Origin: Cellulomonas sp. PhB150
Lineage (GTDB): Bacteria; Actinomycetota; Actinomycetes; Actinomycetales; Cellulomonadaceae
Length of the DNA: 64,000 nucleotides
Reading direction: 5' to 3'
Assembly: GCF_003755175.1 (NCBI RefSeq)
Contig: NZ_RKHX01000006.1
Span: 62,001-126,000 of the forward strand
A program made the translations under genes and the position numbers. This document shows, one piece after another, positions 48,027 through 56,538 of this stretch (positions are counted from its first letter, which is position 1; every line of letters starts with the position of its first letter). Below the pieces are notes generated by a model. It searched no databases and was not told where the DNA came from. It was given only the letters and a program-made list of their open reading frames with translations.

Positions 48027-48877
48027 ACGTCGTCCTGGTCGCACCGTCGGCGGCGCGGGCCCTGCTCGCGCCGCTGACGGCGTGCTGGTCGGTCTCCTTC
48101 GCGTCGCCCGGTGCGTCCCTGACCGAGGTGGTGCGGGGGGCCGACGCGGTGCTGGTGGCCGGTCCACGCAACAGGGCCCCGCGCACGGTCCTGCCCGGGC
48201 CGGTCGTGCTCGACGACGGGCGGCCCGTCCCCGTGGCGTGGCTGCCGCTGGTCGACGACCGGTCCACGGTGCGGTTCGCCGAGGCGGCGGCCTCGGTGCA
48301 CGCACGCGCCACCCGTCGGCAGACGATGGCCGTGCTCGGCCAGCGGCTCTCGCGGTACGAGGACCTGGCGGGGCGGATCGCCCGCGTCGCGTCCGCGCAC
48401 GGACCGGTCCGCCGGTGGACGTCGTACGACATCGGGGCCGCCGACCTCGTCGCGGGACTGCGGCGCGGACCCGCGCTCGCGGTCTACGTGGGCCACGGCC
48501 GCTCGATCGGCTGGGTCGGCTACGCCGGCCTGCGCGCGCACCACTTCCCGTCCTCGCCGGGGGCTCCCGTCGGGGCCGTCGTCTCGCTCGCCTGCCGCAC
48601 CGCGAGCAGGCAGCGCACCGGGCTCTCGTTCACCGAGGCCCTCGTCGTGCGCGGCGTCGCCGCCTCGGCGGTCGGGGCCACGGGCCCCACGCTGCACACC
48701 GCCAATGCCCGCTGGGCGCTGCGCGTGGCCGACGGCGCCTCCCGCGCCGCCACCGTCGGCGAGCTCGTCGCGGCAGCCGCCGCCGCGGACCCGCACGCCG
48801 ACCGCTACCGGATCGTCGGCGACCCCACGGCACCGCTGCTCGACGACCCGTCCTTCGACACCCTGGAGGTGGCGTGA
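48023..48877 (+). CDS. Caspase-fold protease-like protein (C25/gingipain type)
   Basis: The 284-aa protein has the dyad expected of clan CD peptidases: VYVGHGRS with His158 at a strand end, and VVSLACRTAS with Cys191 one strand later. A C-terminal stretch resembling gingipain-type proteins follows (SFTEALVVRGVAASAVGATG, YRIVGDPTAPLL). No signal peptide is present. The GTG start overlaps the stop of the repeat-protein gene. A processing role on the repeat protein is an obvious but untested idea. The first 140 residues match nothing I know. Confidence 0.7.
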   Translation: MNVVLVAPSAARALLAPLTACWSVSFASPGASLTEVVRGADAVLVAGPRNRAPRTVLPGPVVLDDGRPVPVAWLPLVDDRSTVRFAEAAASVHARATRRQTMAVLGQRLSRYEDLAGRIARVASAHGPVRRWTSYDIGAADLVAGLRRGPALAVYVGHGRSIGWVGYAGLRAHHFPSSPGAPVGAVVSLACRTASRQRTGLSFTEALVVRGVAASAVGATGPTLHTANARWALRVADGASRAATVGELVAAAAAADPHADRYRIVGDPTAPLLDDPSFDTLEVA

Positions 48878-49131
48878 TGACCACGACCGACACCGACGTC
48901 CTGTCCCGCCTGCGCACGGAGCTGGCCTCCGTCCGCCCGGACATCGCCGCGACCGCGCCCGCGGACGCGACCCTCAAGCACGACCTGGAGATCGACTCGC
49001 TCGACGTCCTCGAGTACGTCGCGCGCGTCGAGGCCGCGTTCGGGCTCGTCGTGCCCGACGAGGACTGGCAGGCCGTCGCGACGCTCGACTCGCTCGCCGC
49101 GTACGTGGCGGCGCACCGGACCGCGCCGTGA
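48877..49131 (+). CDS. Acyl carrier protein
   Basis: The 84-aa acidic four-helix protein has the phosphopantetheine site EIDSLDVLEY (Ser41), so it carries acyl chains as thioesters. The ATG overlaps the protease stop by one base and its stop overlaps the ketosynthase start by four. It differs from the housekeeping AcpP in lacking a fab cluster around it. It probably serves the ketosynthase next door. Confidence 0.92.
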   Translation: MTTTDTDVLSRLRTELASVRPDIAATAPADATLKHDLEIDSLDVLEYVARVEAAFGLVVPDEDWQAVATLDSLAAYVAAHRTAP

Positions 49132-50267
49132 CCGCGGTCGTCGCGGGCTACGGGGCGGTGACCGGGCTGGGCGCCGCCGCCGACACGTGGGCGGGGATCC
49201 TCGCCGGGCGGTCGGCCGCCCGGCCGTGGGAGGACCTGGCCGACGAGGGCTTCGGGGTGACGACCGCCTGCCGGGTCACGCGCCTGCCCCCGGGGGACCC
49301 GGTGCGCCGCGGCCGGGCGCTCGCCGACGCGGCGGTCGCCGACGCGCTCGTCCTGGCCGACGGCGCGCTGCACGGGGTGGCTCCCGACCGCATCGGGGTC
49401 TACCTCGGCACGACGATGGGGGAGTCGGCGGGGTACGAGCAGGCGACCTCGTCGTTCTCCGCCTCGGCGCACCACGGCGGCGCGCTCGCGGCTCACGTGG
49501 CGTCGCTGGTCGGGGCGACCGGGCCCGTGCGCGCCTACGGGACGGCCTGCGCGGCCGGCAACTACGCCATCGGTGCTGCGGCCGCCGCCGTGCGCGCCGG
49601 GCGGGTGGACGTCGCGATCGCCGGCGGCGTCGAGCCGTTCTCGCGCATCGCGATGGTCGGCTTCGCGCGCATGCGGGCCATGACGCCGGACCTGTGCCGG
49701 CCGTTCGTCGCGGGCCGCCGCGGCATGCAGCTGGGGGAGGGTGCGGCGTTCGTCGTCATCGAGTCCGCCGCCCGGGTCGCCGCCCGTGCCGCTCGCGCCA
49801 GGGCGGTCGTCGGCGCGCTGGGCCTGGCGTCCGACGCGCACCACCCGACCTCTCCCCGGCCCGACGGCTCCGGCATGGCGGCGGCGATGCTCGCCGCCCT
49901 GTCGCGCAGCGGGCTGTCGCCCACGGACGTGGACTGGGTCAGCGCGCACGGCACCGGGACACCGCAGTCCGACGCGGCCGAGGCCGTCGCGCTCCGCTCG
50001 GTGTTCCCGGCGGGCGTGCCCGTCTCGAGCATCAAGGGCGCGATCGGGCACACGATGGGCGCGGCGTCGGCTGTCGAGACGGTCGTGGCCGTCCGCGCGC
50101 TCGAGGAGGGCCTCGCGCCGCCGAACGTCAACGGCTCGACGCCCGACCCCGAGCTCGGCCTCGACGTCGTCGTCACTCCCCGCGCCGCCGACGTGCGCTG
50201 GGTGCTCAACTGCGCGTACGCCTTCGGCGGCCTCGACTCGGCCCTCGTCCTGGGACGTGCGGCATGA
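49128..50267 (+). CDS. Beta-ketoacyl-ACP synthase (KAS II-like)
   Basis: The 379-aa condensing enzyme has the complete triad: Cys141 (GTACAAGN), His274 (HGTGTPQSD) and His308 (GAIGHTMGAAS). It ends with NCAYAFGGLDSALVL, the usual FGGxN-type loop modified to FGGLD. It would elongate an acyl chain on ACP with malonyl-ACP. No ketoreductase, dehydratase or thioesterase is in the operon, so further steps would borrow primary fatty-acid enzymes. Start GTG overlaps the ACP stop. Confidence 0.92.
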   Translation: MTAVVAGYGAVTGLGAAADTWAGILAGRSAARPWEDLADEGFGVTTACRVTRLPPGDPVRRGRALADAAVADALVLADGALHGVAPDRIGVYLGTTMGESAGYEQATSSFSASAHHGGALAAHVASLVGATGPVRAYGTACAAGNYAIGAAAAAVRAGRVDVAIAGGVEPFSRIAMVGFARMRAMTPDLCRPFVAGRRGMQLGEGAAFVVIESAARVAARAARARAVVGALGLASDAHHPTSPRPDGSGMAAAMLAALSRSGLSPTDVDWVSAHGTGTPQSDAAEAVALRSVFPAGVPVSSIKGAIGHTMGAASAVETVVAVRALEEGLAPPNVNGSTPDPELGLDVVVTPRAADVRWVLNCAYAFGGLDSALVLGRAA

Positions 50268-50761
50268 GGACCGACGTGTCGTCACCCCTCGTCGCCGCCG
50301 GGGACGCGGTGAGCTCGTGGGCGTCGTCGGTGCTCGCCGCCTGGGGGCCTGGTGCGGACGCGCTCTACCTGGCGACGTCCGAGGCCGGCGCGCGCGAGGC
50401 CCTCGCCTTCTGGGCCGCCGCCCGGGCCACCGGCTTCGCGCTCGCAGCTCCCGGCGCGTTCCCGTACACGCTGGCCAACGCGCCGGCGGGGCGGATCGGG
50501 ACGGCGCTGGGCATCCGTGGCCCGTCGGTGACCCTGCTGGGCACGTTCGGCGACGCCCTCGCCGCGGCGACCGACGACCTCGCCGACGGCCTGTGCACGC
50601 GCCCTCTCGTCGTCCACCTGGACCCGGTCACCCCGGCGCTGACAGTCACCCCGGCCCCCACCCCCTGGCGCCTGACCCACACCGTCCTCACCCCCACCTC
50701 CCTCGAGTGCTACCCCTCCGCACCGAGTGCGACCGTCGTTGCGGGCGCACTCGAGAGGTGA
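50264..50761 (+). CDS. Ketosynthase-like half protein (PF13723 type), no active Cys
   Basis: The 165-aa protein looks like the N-terminal half of a ketosynthase: FPYTLANAPAGRIGTALGIRGPSVTLLG corresponds to the region before and around the thiolase-fold active site (quoted in parts: residues about 67-94). The nucleophile Cys is absent. Such PF13723 proteins accompany ketosynthases in aryl-polyene and related clusters and may act as a partner or chain-length factor. The last 20 codons coincide with a short palindromic repeat cluster, so the C-terminus may have been replaced. ATG overlaps the ketosynthase stop. Confidence 0.7.
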   Translation: MRTDVSSPLVAAGDAVSSWASSVLAAWGPGADALYLATSEAGAREALAFWAAARATGFALAAPGAFPYTLANAPAGRIGTALGIRGPSVTLLGTFGDALAAATDDLADGLCTRPLVVHLDPVTPALTVTPAPTPWRLTHTVLTPTSLECYPSAPSATVVAGALER

Positions 50762-50772
50762 GGGGCGCACTC
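50702..50772. repeat. Paired GAGTGC/GCACTC palindromic element
   Basis: Two GAGTGC words 20 bases apart (50705, 50725) face two GCACTC words also 20 apart (50747, 50767). CGAGTGCG (50724-50731) pairs with CGCACTCG (50746-50753) to form a hairpin that may also end the operon transcript. The element covers the end of the half-ketosynthase gene and the gap to DUF998. Confidence 0.6.
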
Positions 50773-50785
50773 GCGGGAGTCTGCG

Positions 50786-51364
50786 TCAGGAGCGGCGGCG
50801 GGCGAGGGTGGTGGCGACGGCCAGGGGCCAGAGGGCCTGGGCGCCGGCGACGACGCGTTCCGTGAGGCCGATCGCGTCGCCGTCGCGCTGGAGCTCGACG
50901 ACGAAGCCGCCGAGCAGCACGACGAGGACCGCGGACGCGCCGATGCCGACCGCGGGGCTGAGCACGCCGTGCGCGCCCCGCCGCCACGCCAGCGCCGGCC
51001 ACAGCGCGAGCGCGCCGAAGCCGACCGCCGCGGCGATCCCGTGCGCGTGCGGCTGGGCGTCGACCGGGAGCGCAGCGACGGCCAGCGTGGCCGCGCCGCC
51101 GAGGGCGTGCAGGACGCGGGCCCTCGTCGGGAGCTCGCGCAGCCCGGCCGCGGTCACGATGTGGGCGATGCCCGTCACCGCCAGGCCTGTCGTCATGATC
51201 CACGGGTCGGTCGCGGTGGTCGCCGCGAGGTCGCTGATCGTGTCCGTGACCGAGTCGAAACCGGTCTGCCGGGCGGCGGCGAGGGTCCAGCCGCCGATCA
51301 TCGCGACGGGCGCGGCGACCGCCGAGGCGATCGCCCACCGGGGCACTGCGCGCGTGGTGTCCAT
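50786..51364 (-). CDS. DUF998 membrane protein
   Basis: The 192-aa protein has about six hydrophobic helices with the DUF998 features GGWTLAAARQ, SVTDTISDLAA and MTTGLAVTG. The family is related to frpC/YwaF-like integral membrane proteins without a settled function. It converges on the helical-repeat operon. Short palindromic repeat clusters flank it on both sides. Confidence 0.8.
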   Translation of the reverse strand: MDTTRAVPRWAIASAVAAPVAMIGGWTLAAARQTGFDSVTDTISDLAATTATDPWIMTTGLAVTGIAHIVTAAGLRELPTRARVLHALGGAATLAVAALPVDAQPHAHGIAAAVGFGALALWPALAWRRGAHGVLSPAVGIGASAVLVVLLGGFVVELQRDGDAIGLTERVVAGAQALWPLAVATTLARRRS

Positions 51365-51480
51365 GTCCGCCCGACGCTAACCGCCCGCCCCCGCCTCCGC
51401 CCGCCCCGCCGCCGCATTCACCCCCTCCGCGGCCGCCCGGTCCGCCGCCGGCGGCACGCCTCTCAGCGGTCGTCGGTTGG

Positions 51481-51577
51481 GCGACGGGTAGTCGGTTGCG
51501 CGACGGGTAGTCGGTTGCAACCGACTACCCGTCGCGGAATCGACTACCTGGTGCGGGATCGGGTGGGATCGACTACC
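51481..51577. repeat. Cluster of GCGACGGGTAGTCGGTTG repeats and palindrome
   Basis: The 18-mer GCGACGGGTAGTCGGTTG occurs at 51481-51498 and 51500-51517, immediately followed by its exact inverse (51518-51535), a perfect 36-base palindrome. ATCGACTACC follows twice (51539, 51568). The cluster lies in the 276-base gap between the divergent DUF998 and polymerase genes. It could be a dispersed intergenic repeat, or an operator array. Confidence 0.8.
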
Positions 51578-51640
51578 GGGGCGGAGCGGCGAGGTGTGGC
51601 GGCCGATGTGGGTGGGGTGGGGGAGGGTGTGGGGGTGTTG

Positions 51641-53338
51641 ATGGTCGTCGCTCCCGCGCGCGCTGGTGAGTCGGCGGATCGGGGCGGGCCCGACCGGTCG
51701 ACGAGCCGAGCCGGCGCGCAGGCGCTCGTCGGGGAGGTGCCGTCCGGGGTGGCGCCGCGCGGGGTGGTCGGGAACGAGAAGGCCGCACGGTGGGTGTGGG
51801 ACGACACGGGCCGGTGGTACCCGCGGCTGCTGGCGGACGGCGTGCGGGTCGAGCGGTGCCTCGACCTGCGGCTCGCGCACCGGGTGCTCCGCGGTGCGGC
51901 GGCGACGGCGGGCTCGCGGTTGGCGACCGCGCCGAGCGGCCCGTTCGACGTCGCCGGCGTCGCCGAGCCCGAGCCGGATCGGGTCGAGTCGCTGTTCGAC
52001 GTCGCGGCCCCGCAGTCCCGGCCCGACGAGGACGCGCTGCTCGCCGAGATCGGCGCCCAGGACGAGGCCGTGGCGGACCACCCGAGGCTCCGGCTGCTGC
52101 TCGTCGCCGAGTCCGCGGGCGCGCTCGCGGCCGCCGAGATGCGGCACACCGGCCTGCCGTGGGACCGCCGGGTGCACGACGAGGTCCTCGCCGAGCAGCT
52201 CGGCCCACGCCCGAGCGGCGACGCGCGGCCCCCGCGGATGGCCGAGCTCGCCGCGCAGATCCGCGCCGAGCTCGGTGCCCCGCGCCTGAACCCCGACTCG
52301 CTGCCCGACGTGCTGCGCGAGCTGCGCCGGAACGGCCTGCCCGTCACGTCGACCAGCAAGTGGGAGCTCACCGGCCTCGACCACCCGGCGGTCGCGCCGC
52401 TGCTCGCCTACAAGAAGCTGTCCCGCCTGCACAGCGCCAACGGCTGGGCCTGGCTCGACCGGTGGGTGCCCGAGGACAGGTTCCGGCCCGAGTACGTGGT
52501 GGGTGGCGTCGTCACGGGCCGGTGGGGGTCGAGTGGCGGCGGCGCGCTGCAGCTGCCCAAGCAGATCCGTCGGGCGGTCCGGGCCGACGAGGGCTGGTGC
52601 CTGGTCGTCGCCGACGCCGCGCAGCTCGAGCCGCGCGTGCTCGCGGGGCTGTCGCACGACGAGCGCATGGCGGAGGCCGGCCGCGGCCGCGACCTGTACC
52701 AGGGGATGGTCGACGCGGGCGTCGTCGACTCCCGCGACCACGCGAAGGTCGGCATGCTCGGCGCCCTCTACGGCGGGACGACCGGCCAGAGCGCCGCCGT
52801 CCTGCCGCGGATCAACCGCGCGTTCCCGCTGGCGATGGCCCACGTCGAGGCCGCCGCGCGAGCCGGCGAGCGCGGCGAGGTCGTCAGCACCCTGCTGGGC
52901 CGCAGCTCGCCGCTGCCGGGAGCGCAGTGGAACCAGGTCCAGGCGGACGCGCTCGACGACGAGGCCGGCGCGAGCGCGCAGTCGCGGGCCCGAGCCCAGA
53001 CCCGGGCGTGGGGGCGGTTCACGCGGAACTTCGTCGTGCAGGGCACGGCCGCCGAGTGGGCGCTGTGCTGGATCGCCGAGGTGCGCCGCCGGCTGTGGGC
53101 GCTGGGCGAGTCGACCGTTGCGGGCCGAGCCCCCGAGCCCTTCGCCCGACGACCCCACCTCGTCTACTTCCTGCACGACGAGCTCGTCGTCCACGCCCCG
53201 CAGGAGCTGGCCGAGGTCGTGGCCACGCAGGTCCGCGACGCGGCGACCGCGGCGGGGAGGCTGCTGTTCGGGGAGTTCCCGATCGACTTCCCGGTCAGCC
53301 TGGCGTCGGCGCGCTCGTACGCGGACGCGAAGGACTGA
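51641..53338 (+). CDS. Family-A DNA polymerase homologue (3'-5' exonuclease/polymerase)
   Basis: The 565-aa protein has an N-terminal remnant of a 3'-5' exonuclease domain (about 1-190) and a family-A polymerase domain. Motif A is VVADAAQLEPRVLAG (Asp325), motif B DHAKVGMLGALYGG, and motif C FLHDELV (His512, Asp513, Glu514). It is shorter than PolA and lacks the 5' nuclease domain. Such proteins occur beside normal PolA in actinobacteria. The ATG is provisional because no clear ribosome site is seen and GTG/TTG codons lie just upstream. It overlaps the convergent MarR gene by 44 bases. Confidence 0.88.
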   Translation: MVVAPARAGESADRGGPDRSTSRAGAQALVGEVPSGVAPRGVVGNEKAARWVWDDTGRWYPRLLADGVRVERCLDLRLAHRVLRGAAATAGSRLATAPSGPFDVAGVAEPEPDRVESLFDVAAPQSRPDEDALLAEIGAQDEAVADHPRLRLLLVAESAGALAAAEMRHTGLPWDRRVHDEVLAEQLGPRPSGDARPPRMAELAAQIRAELGAPRLNPDSLPDVLRELRRNGLPVTSTSKWELTGLDHPAVAPLLAYKKLSRLHSANGWAWLDRWVPEDRFRPEYVVGGVVTGRWGSSGGGALQLPKQIRRAVRADEGWCLVVADAAQLEPRVLAGLSHDERMAEAGRGRDLYQGMVDAGVVDSRDHAKVGMLGALYGGTTGQSAAVLPRINRAFPLAMAHVEAAARAGERGEVVSTLLGRSSPLPGAQWNQVQADALDDEAGASAQSRARAQTRAWGRFTRNFVVQGTAAEWALCWIAEVRRRLWALGESTVAGRAPEPFARRPHLVYFLHDELVVHAPQELAEVVATQVRDAATAAGRLLFGEFPIDFPVSLASARSYADAKD

Positions 53339-53828
53339 CCGGGGCCTCGAACGCCGCCAGCCACCGGGTCAGCAGCGGCTCGAGCAGCTCACGGTCCGCC
53401 GGGGAGAGGACCGTCACGAGCCGCTGCTCGTTCGCCATGTGCTCGGCGAAGGCCTCGTCGATCAGTGCGAGCCCCGCCGGGGTCAGCGCGATGCGCCGCC
53501 CGCGGCCGTCGTCGTCGGCCCGCCTCCGCTCGACGAGCCCCGCGGCCACCAGCCGGTCCACGCGCTTGGTGATCGCCCCGGTCGTGACCATCGTGTGCGA
53601 CGCGAGGTCGCCCGCGGCCCGCTCGTAGGGCGCTCCCGCCCGGCGCAGCGCGGCCAGCACGTCGAACTCTCCCTCGCTCAGCCCGTGCCGGGCGTAGACG
53701 GCGACGATCTCCTCGGTCAGGTGGCTGGCCAGCCGGTGCAGGCGCCCGACGAGCCCCTGCGGCGAGGTGTCGAGGTCGGGGCGCTCGCGGCGCCACTCGG
53801 CCTGGATCTGGGCCACGCGATCGGTCAT
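53295..53828 (-). CDS. MarR-family transcriptional regulator
   Basis: The 177-aa regulator has a winged helix with EFDVLAALRRAG, TTGAITKRVDRLVAAGLVERR and the wing DDDGRGRRIALTPAG. It is divergent from an EamA-type exporter, and a 20-bp near-palindrome in the short gap is its likely operator. MarR proteins usually repress a neighbouring efflux gene until a small ligand binds. It starts with ATG at 53828. Confidence 0.92.
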   Translation of the reverse strand: MTDRVAQIQAEWRRERPDLDTSPQGLVGRLHRLASHLTEEIVAVYARHGLSEGEFDVLAALRRAGAPYERAAGDLASHTMVTTGAITKRVDRLVAAGLVERRRADDDGRGRRIALTPAGLALIDEAFAEHMANEQRLVTVLSPADRELLEPLLTRWLAAFEAPVSPSRPRTSAPTPG

Positions 53829-53837
53829 GCCTGGAGA

Positions 53838-53857
53838 TTACCTTCTGCGGAAGATAA
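53838..53857. promoter_or_regulatory. MarR operator candidate
   Basis: TTACCTTCTGCGGAAGATAA reads nearly the same on both strands; four positions differ, all as transitions. It lies centrally in the 39-base gap between the MarR and EamA genes. A further half site GGAAGATAA runs into the EamA start. Confidence 0.7.
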
Positions 53858-53867
53858 GATAGTTGAC

Positions 53868-54755
53868 GTGGAAGATAAAAAGTGGCTGGCGATCACCGCG
53901 ATCGCGCCGGTCGCCTGGGGCTCGACCTACTACGTCACGCGGCACGCACTCCCGCCGGACGCCCCGCTGTGGGGGGCGGTGCTGCGCGCGCTGCCCGCCG
54001 GGCTGCTGCTCCTGCTCGTCGTCCGGCGCCTGCCGCGCGGCGAGTGGTGGTGGCGGTCGCTCGTGCTCGGCTCGTTGAACATGGGCGCGTTCTTCGTGCT
54101 GGTCTACGCGGTGGGACAGCTGCTGCCGACGAGCATGGCGGCAACGCTGATGAGCCTGTCGCCCATCGCCATGATGCTGTTCGCGTGGGCGCTGCTCGCG
54201 GAGCGGCCGGGCGTGCACCGGGTGGCGGGCGCCCTCGTCGGGATCGTCGGCGTCGCGCTCATGGTGGGGGCCGGCGGCACGGGCGCGGACTGGCGCGGGA
54301 TCGCGGCCAGCGTCGCCGCGATGGTCATGTCCGCGGCGGGCTTCGCGCTGACCAAGCGCTGGGGCAGGCCCGGGGACGTCGTCGCCGGGACCGCCTGGCA
54401 GCTCGTCGCGGGTGGGCTGTGCGTGCTGCCCTTCGCGCTGCTCGTCGAGGGTGGTCCGCCGCCGGTCGACGGCGCGGCGGTGCTCGGGTTCGCCTACGTG
54501 GCCGTCGTCGCGACGGCCGTCGCCTACGTCGCCTGGTTCACCGGCCTGGCCCACCTGCCGGCCGGCGCCGTCGGGCTCGTCGGCCTGCTCAACCCGGTCA
54601 CCGGCGTCGTGCTCGGCACCGCACTGGGAGGGGAGTCGCTGACGGCGTGGCAGGTGCTCGGTCTCGTCGTCGTCCTCGCCGGGCTCGTCGTGGGACAGCG
54701 ACGGTCAGCCGAAGCGCCCGTTGACGTAGTCCTCGGTGCGCGGGTCGCGCGGTGA
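53868..54755 (+). CDS. EamA/DMT-family exporter
   Basis: The 295-aa membrane protein has ten hydrophobic helices in two EamA repeats (first [19 protein letters not shown], second from about residue 150). The GTG start 53868 directly follows the operator region. DMT proteins export amino acids, metabolites or toxic compounds. The divergent MarR gene is the probable regulator. The 3' end overlaps the convergent pstB gene by 51 bases. Confidence 0.85.
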   Translation: MEDKKWLAITAIAPVAWGSTYYVTRHALPPDAPLWGAVLRALPAGLLLLLVVRRLPRGEWWWRSLVLGSLNMGAFFVLVYAVGQLLPTSMAATLMSLSPIAMMLFAWALLAERPGVHRVAGALVGIVGVALMVGAGGTGADWRGIAASVAAMVMSAAGFALTKRWGRPGDVVAGTAWQLVAGGLCVLPFALLVEGGPPPVDGAAVLGFAYVAVVATAVAYVAWFTGLAHLPAGAVGLVGLLNPVTGVVLGTALGGESLTAWQVLGLVVVLAGLVVGQRRSAEAPVDVVLGARVAR

Positions 54756-55622
54756 GCTGAACATCCGGGCCGTCGCGCCGTGCTCGACGATCCCGCCGGG
54801 CACGCCCTGCTCCGCGAGGAAGAACGCGCACTGGTCCGAGACGCGCGCGGCCTGCTGCATGTTGTGCGTGACGATGACGATCGTCACCTCGCCCGCCAGC
54901 GCCTGGATCGTCTCCTCGACGCGGCGCGTGGACGTGGGGTCCAGGGCCGAGCAGGGCTCGTCCATGAGCAGCACCTTCGGGCGCACGGCCAGGGAGCGCG
55001 CGATGCACAGGCGCTGCTGCTGGCCGCCGGACAGGCCGCCGCCCGGCGCCCGGAGGCGGTCCTTGACCTCGTTCCACAACCCGGCGCGCATCAGGCACTC
55101 CTCGACCAGGTCGGCGCGCTCGGACGAGCCGATCCGCACGCCCGTGAGCGAGAGGCCCGCGGTGACGTTGTCCTGGATGGACATGGCGGGGAACGGGTTC
55201 GGCTTCTGGAAGACCATCCCGATGCTGCGGCGCGCGTCGGTCACGCGGCGCACGGGGTCGTAGATGTCCTGCCCGTCGAGCAGCACCTCGCCGGCCAGCG
55301 CGGCCGACGGGATCAGCTCGTGCATCCGGTTGAGGATGCGCAGGAACGTCGACTTGCCGCAGCCCGACGGGCCGATCAGCGCGGTCACGCGCCCGGCCGG
55401 CATGGACAGCGACACGCGCTCGAGCACCTTGTGGGTGCCGAACCACGCCGAGACCGCGCGGGCCTCCATGGCCGGCAGCGTCACCTCGGTGGGGACGGGC
55501 GCCAGGATCTGGGTCGGGTCGTCGGGCAGCGCCGGTGCCTCGGGGGCCAGGGCGACGAAGGAGTCCACGCTCACGTGCGAACCCTGGCGGACCAAGGTGG
55601 CGGGATCGTGAACGGCAGGCAT
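54705..55622 (-). CDS. pstB: Phosphate ABC transporter ATP-binding protein PstB
   Basis: The 305-aa ATPase has Walker A GPSGCGKS (84-91), a Q-loop FQKPNPFP, signature LSGGQQQR, Walker [14 protein letters not shown] and the H-loop [21 protein letters not shown] and NMQQA are PstB hallmarks. It energises phosphate uptake by PstA/PstC. The first 50 residues exceed the usual family start; Met52 (55469) has a GAGGTG site and is a credible alternative. It is the last gene of the minus-strand pst cluster. Confidence 0.92.
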   Translation of the reverse strand: MPAVHDPATLVRQGSHVSVDSFVALAPEAPALPDDPTQILAPVPTEVTLPAMEARAVSAWFGTHKVLERVSLSMPAGRVTALIGPSGCGKSTFLRILNRMHELIPSAALAGEVLLDGQDIYDPVRRVTDARRSIGMVFQKPNPFPAMSIQDNVTAGLSLTGVRIGSSERADLVEECLMRAGLWNEVKDRLRAPGGGLSGGQQQRLCIARSLAVRPKVLLMDEPCSALDPTSTRRVEETIQALAGEVTIVIVTHNMQQAARVSDQCAFFLAEQGVPGGIVEHGATARMFSSPRDPRTEDYVNGRFG

Positions 55623-55632
55623 CGGCCGGCCG

Positions 55633-56538
55633 TCAGACGAGGTTCGGGAGCAGGACGAAGGTCTGCTCGGCGACGAGCGCGCCGCACAGCAGGATGAGGG
55701 GCACGCCGACGATCCAGGCCTGCCACCGCCCCCACCAGCGCCGCAGCACCGCGACGAGGACCGCGCAGCCGGCGAGGGCCGCGAGGGCGAGCAGGAGCAG
55801 GGGCCACGCGTCGGGGTCGCCCGCGAAGGCGGCCTCGTCGTCGGCGAGCAGCGTGCTCGACAGCACGGCGTTGGGGGTCTCGAAGGCCTCGCCGACGAGG
55901 GCCGCGTCGACCCGCAGCACGTCGTCGGGCGCCCACCGCGGTCCGTCGGCGCTCACCAGGGTGAGGCGCCCGGCGCCGGGGGCGAGCGTGTCGGGCAGCG
56001 GGTCGCCCGTGCGGCGCAGGCCCGTGACGGCGTAGGTCGCGGTGCCCTGGCCGGTGGTGGTCGTGATGACGTCGCCCGTGCGCAGGGTGCCGAGCCCGGC
56101 GAACACGCCGCCGTACGCGCCGTGCCGGCCCATCACGACGACGGGGCCGGCCTGACCGGGCAGGACGGTGTCGCGCCGGTGGCCGGGCCCCGACAGCAGG
56201 ACCTTCGAGGACGTGCCCTCGAGGACCACGTCGTCCACACCCAGCCGCGGGATCGTGACGATCGCCACGGGCGTGCCTGGGGTGAGCAGACGGTCTGCTG
56301 TCGTGACCTGGCCGACCGGCGCGGTTCCGTTGGCCAGCTGGGCGCGGAACGCCCAGCCGGCCACGTCCTGGTCGCGCTCGTACCGCAGCGGCGAGACGAC
56401 CAGGGCGTTGACCACGATGCCCAGCGCGAGCGCGGCGACGATGGCGAGCGTGGTGCCGACCAGGCGAGCGCGCTCGCTGGGGGCCACCGGCCGGATCGCC
56501 GCGTCGAGCGACTGGGGCATCGTGGTCATGGGGGTCAC
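55633..56538 (-). CDS. Sortase-fold membrane protein lacking the catalytic Cys
   Basis: The 301-aa protein has an N-terminal membrane helix (about 27-48), a sortase beta-barrel (about 90-215) and two C-terminal helices (about 245-262 and 273-290). The barrel retains [14 protein letters not shown], the His in [11 protein letters not shown] (His139) and Arg209. Where sortases read TLxTC, this one reads LTLVSADG: Ser196-Ala197, no Cys. It is therefore unlikely to be a transpeptidase. It overlaps the upstream PstS-Ig gene by four bases. A binding or scaffold role in the phosphate cluster is inference. Confidence 0.75.
   Translation of the reverse strand: MTPMTTMPQSLDAAIRPVAPSERARLVGTTLAIVAALALGIVVNALVVSPLRYERDQDVAGWAFRAQLANGTAPVGQVTTADRLLTPGTPVAIVTIPRLGVDDVVLEGTSSKVLLSGPGHRRDTVLPGQAGPVVVMGRHGAYGGVFAGLGTLRTGDVITTTTGQGTATYAVTGLRRTGDPLPDTLAPGAGRLTLVSADGPRWAPDDVLRVDAALVGEAFETPNAVLSSTLLADDEAAFAGDPDAWPLLLLALAALAGCAVLVAVLRRWWGRWQAWIVGVPLILLCGALVAEQTFVLLPNLV

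Noticed and set aside
49128-50761. Type II polyketide or aryl-polyene gene cluster
   Set aside because: There is no ketoreductase, dehydratase, cyclase or thioesterase; two unrelated protease-type genes head the operon.
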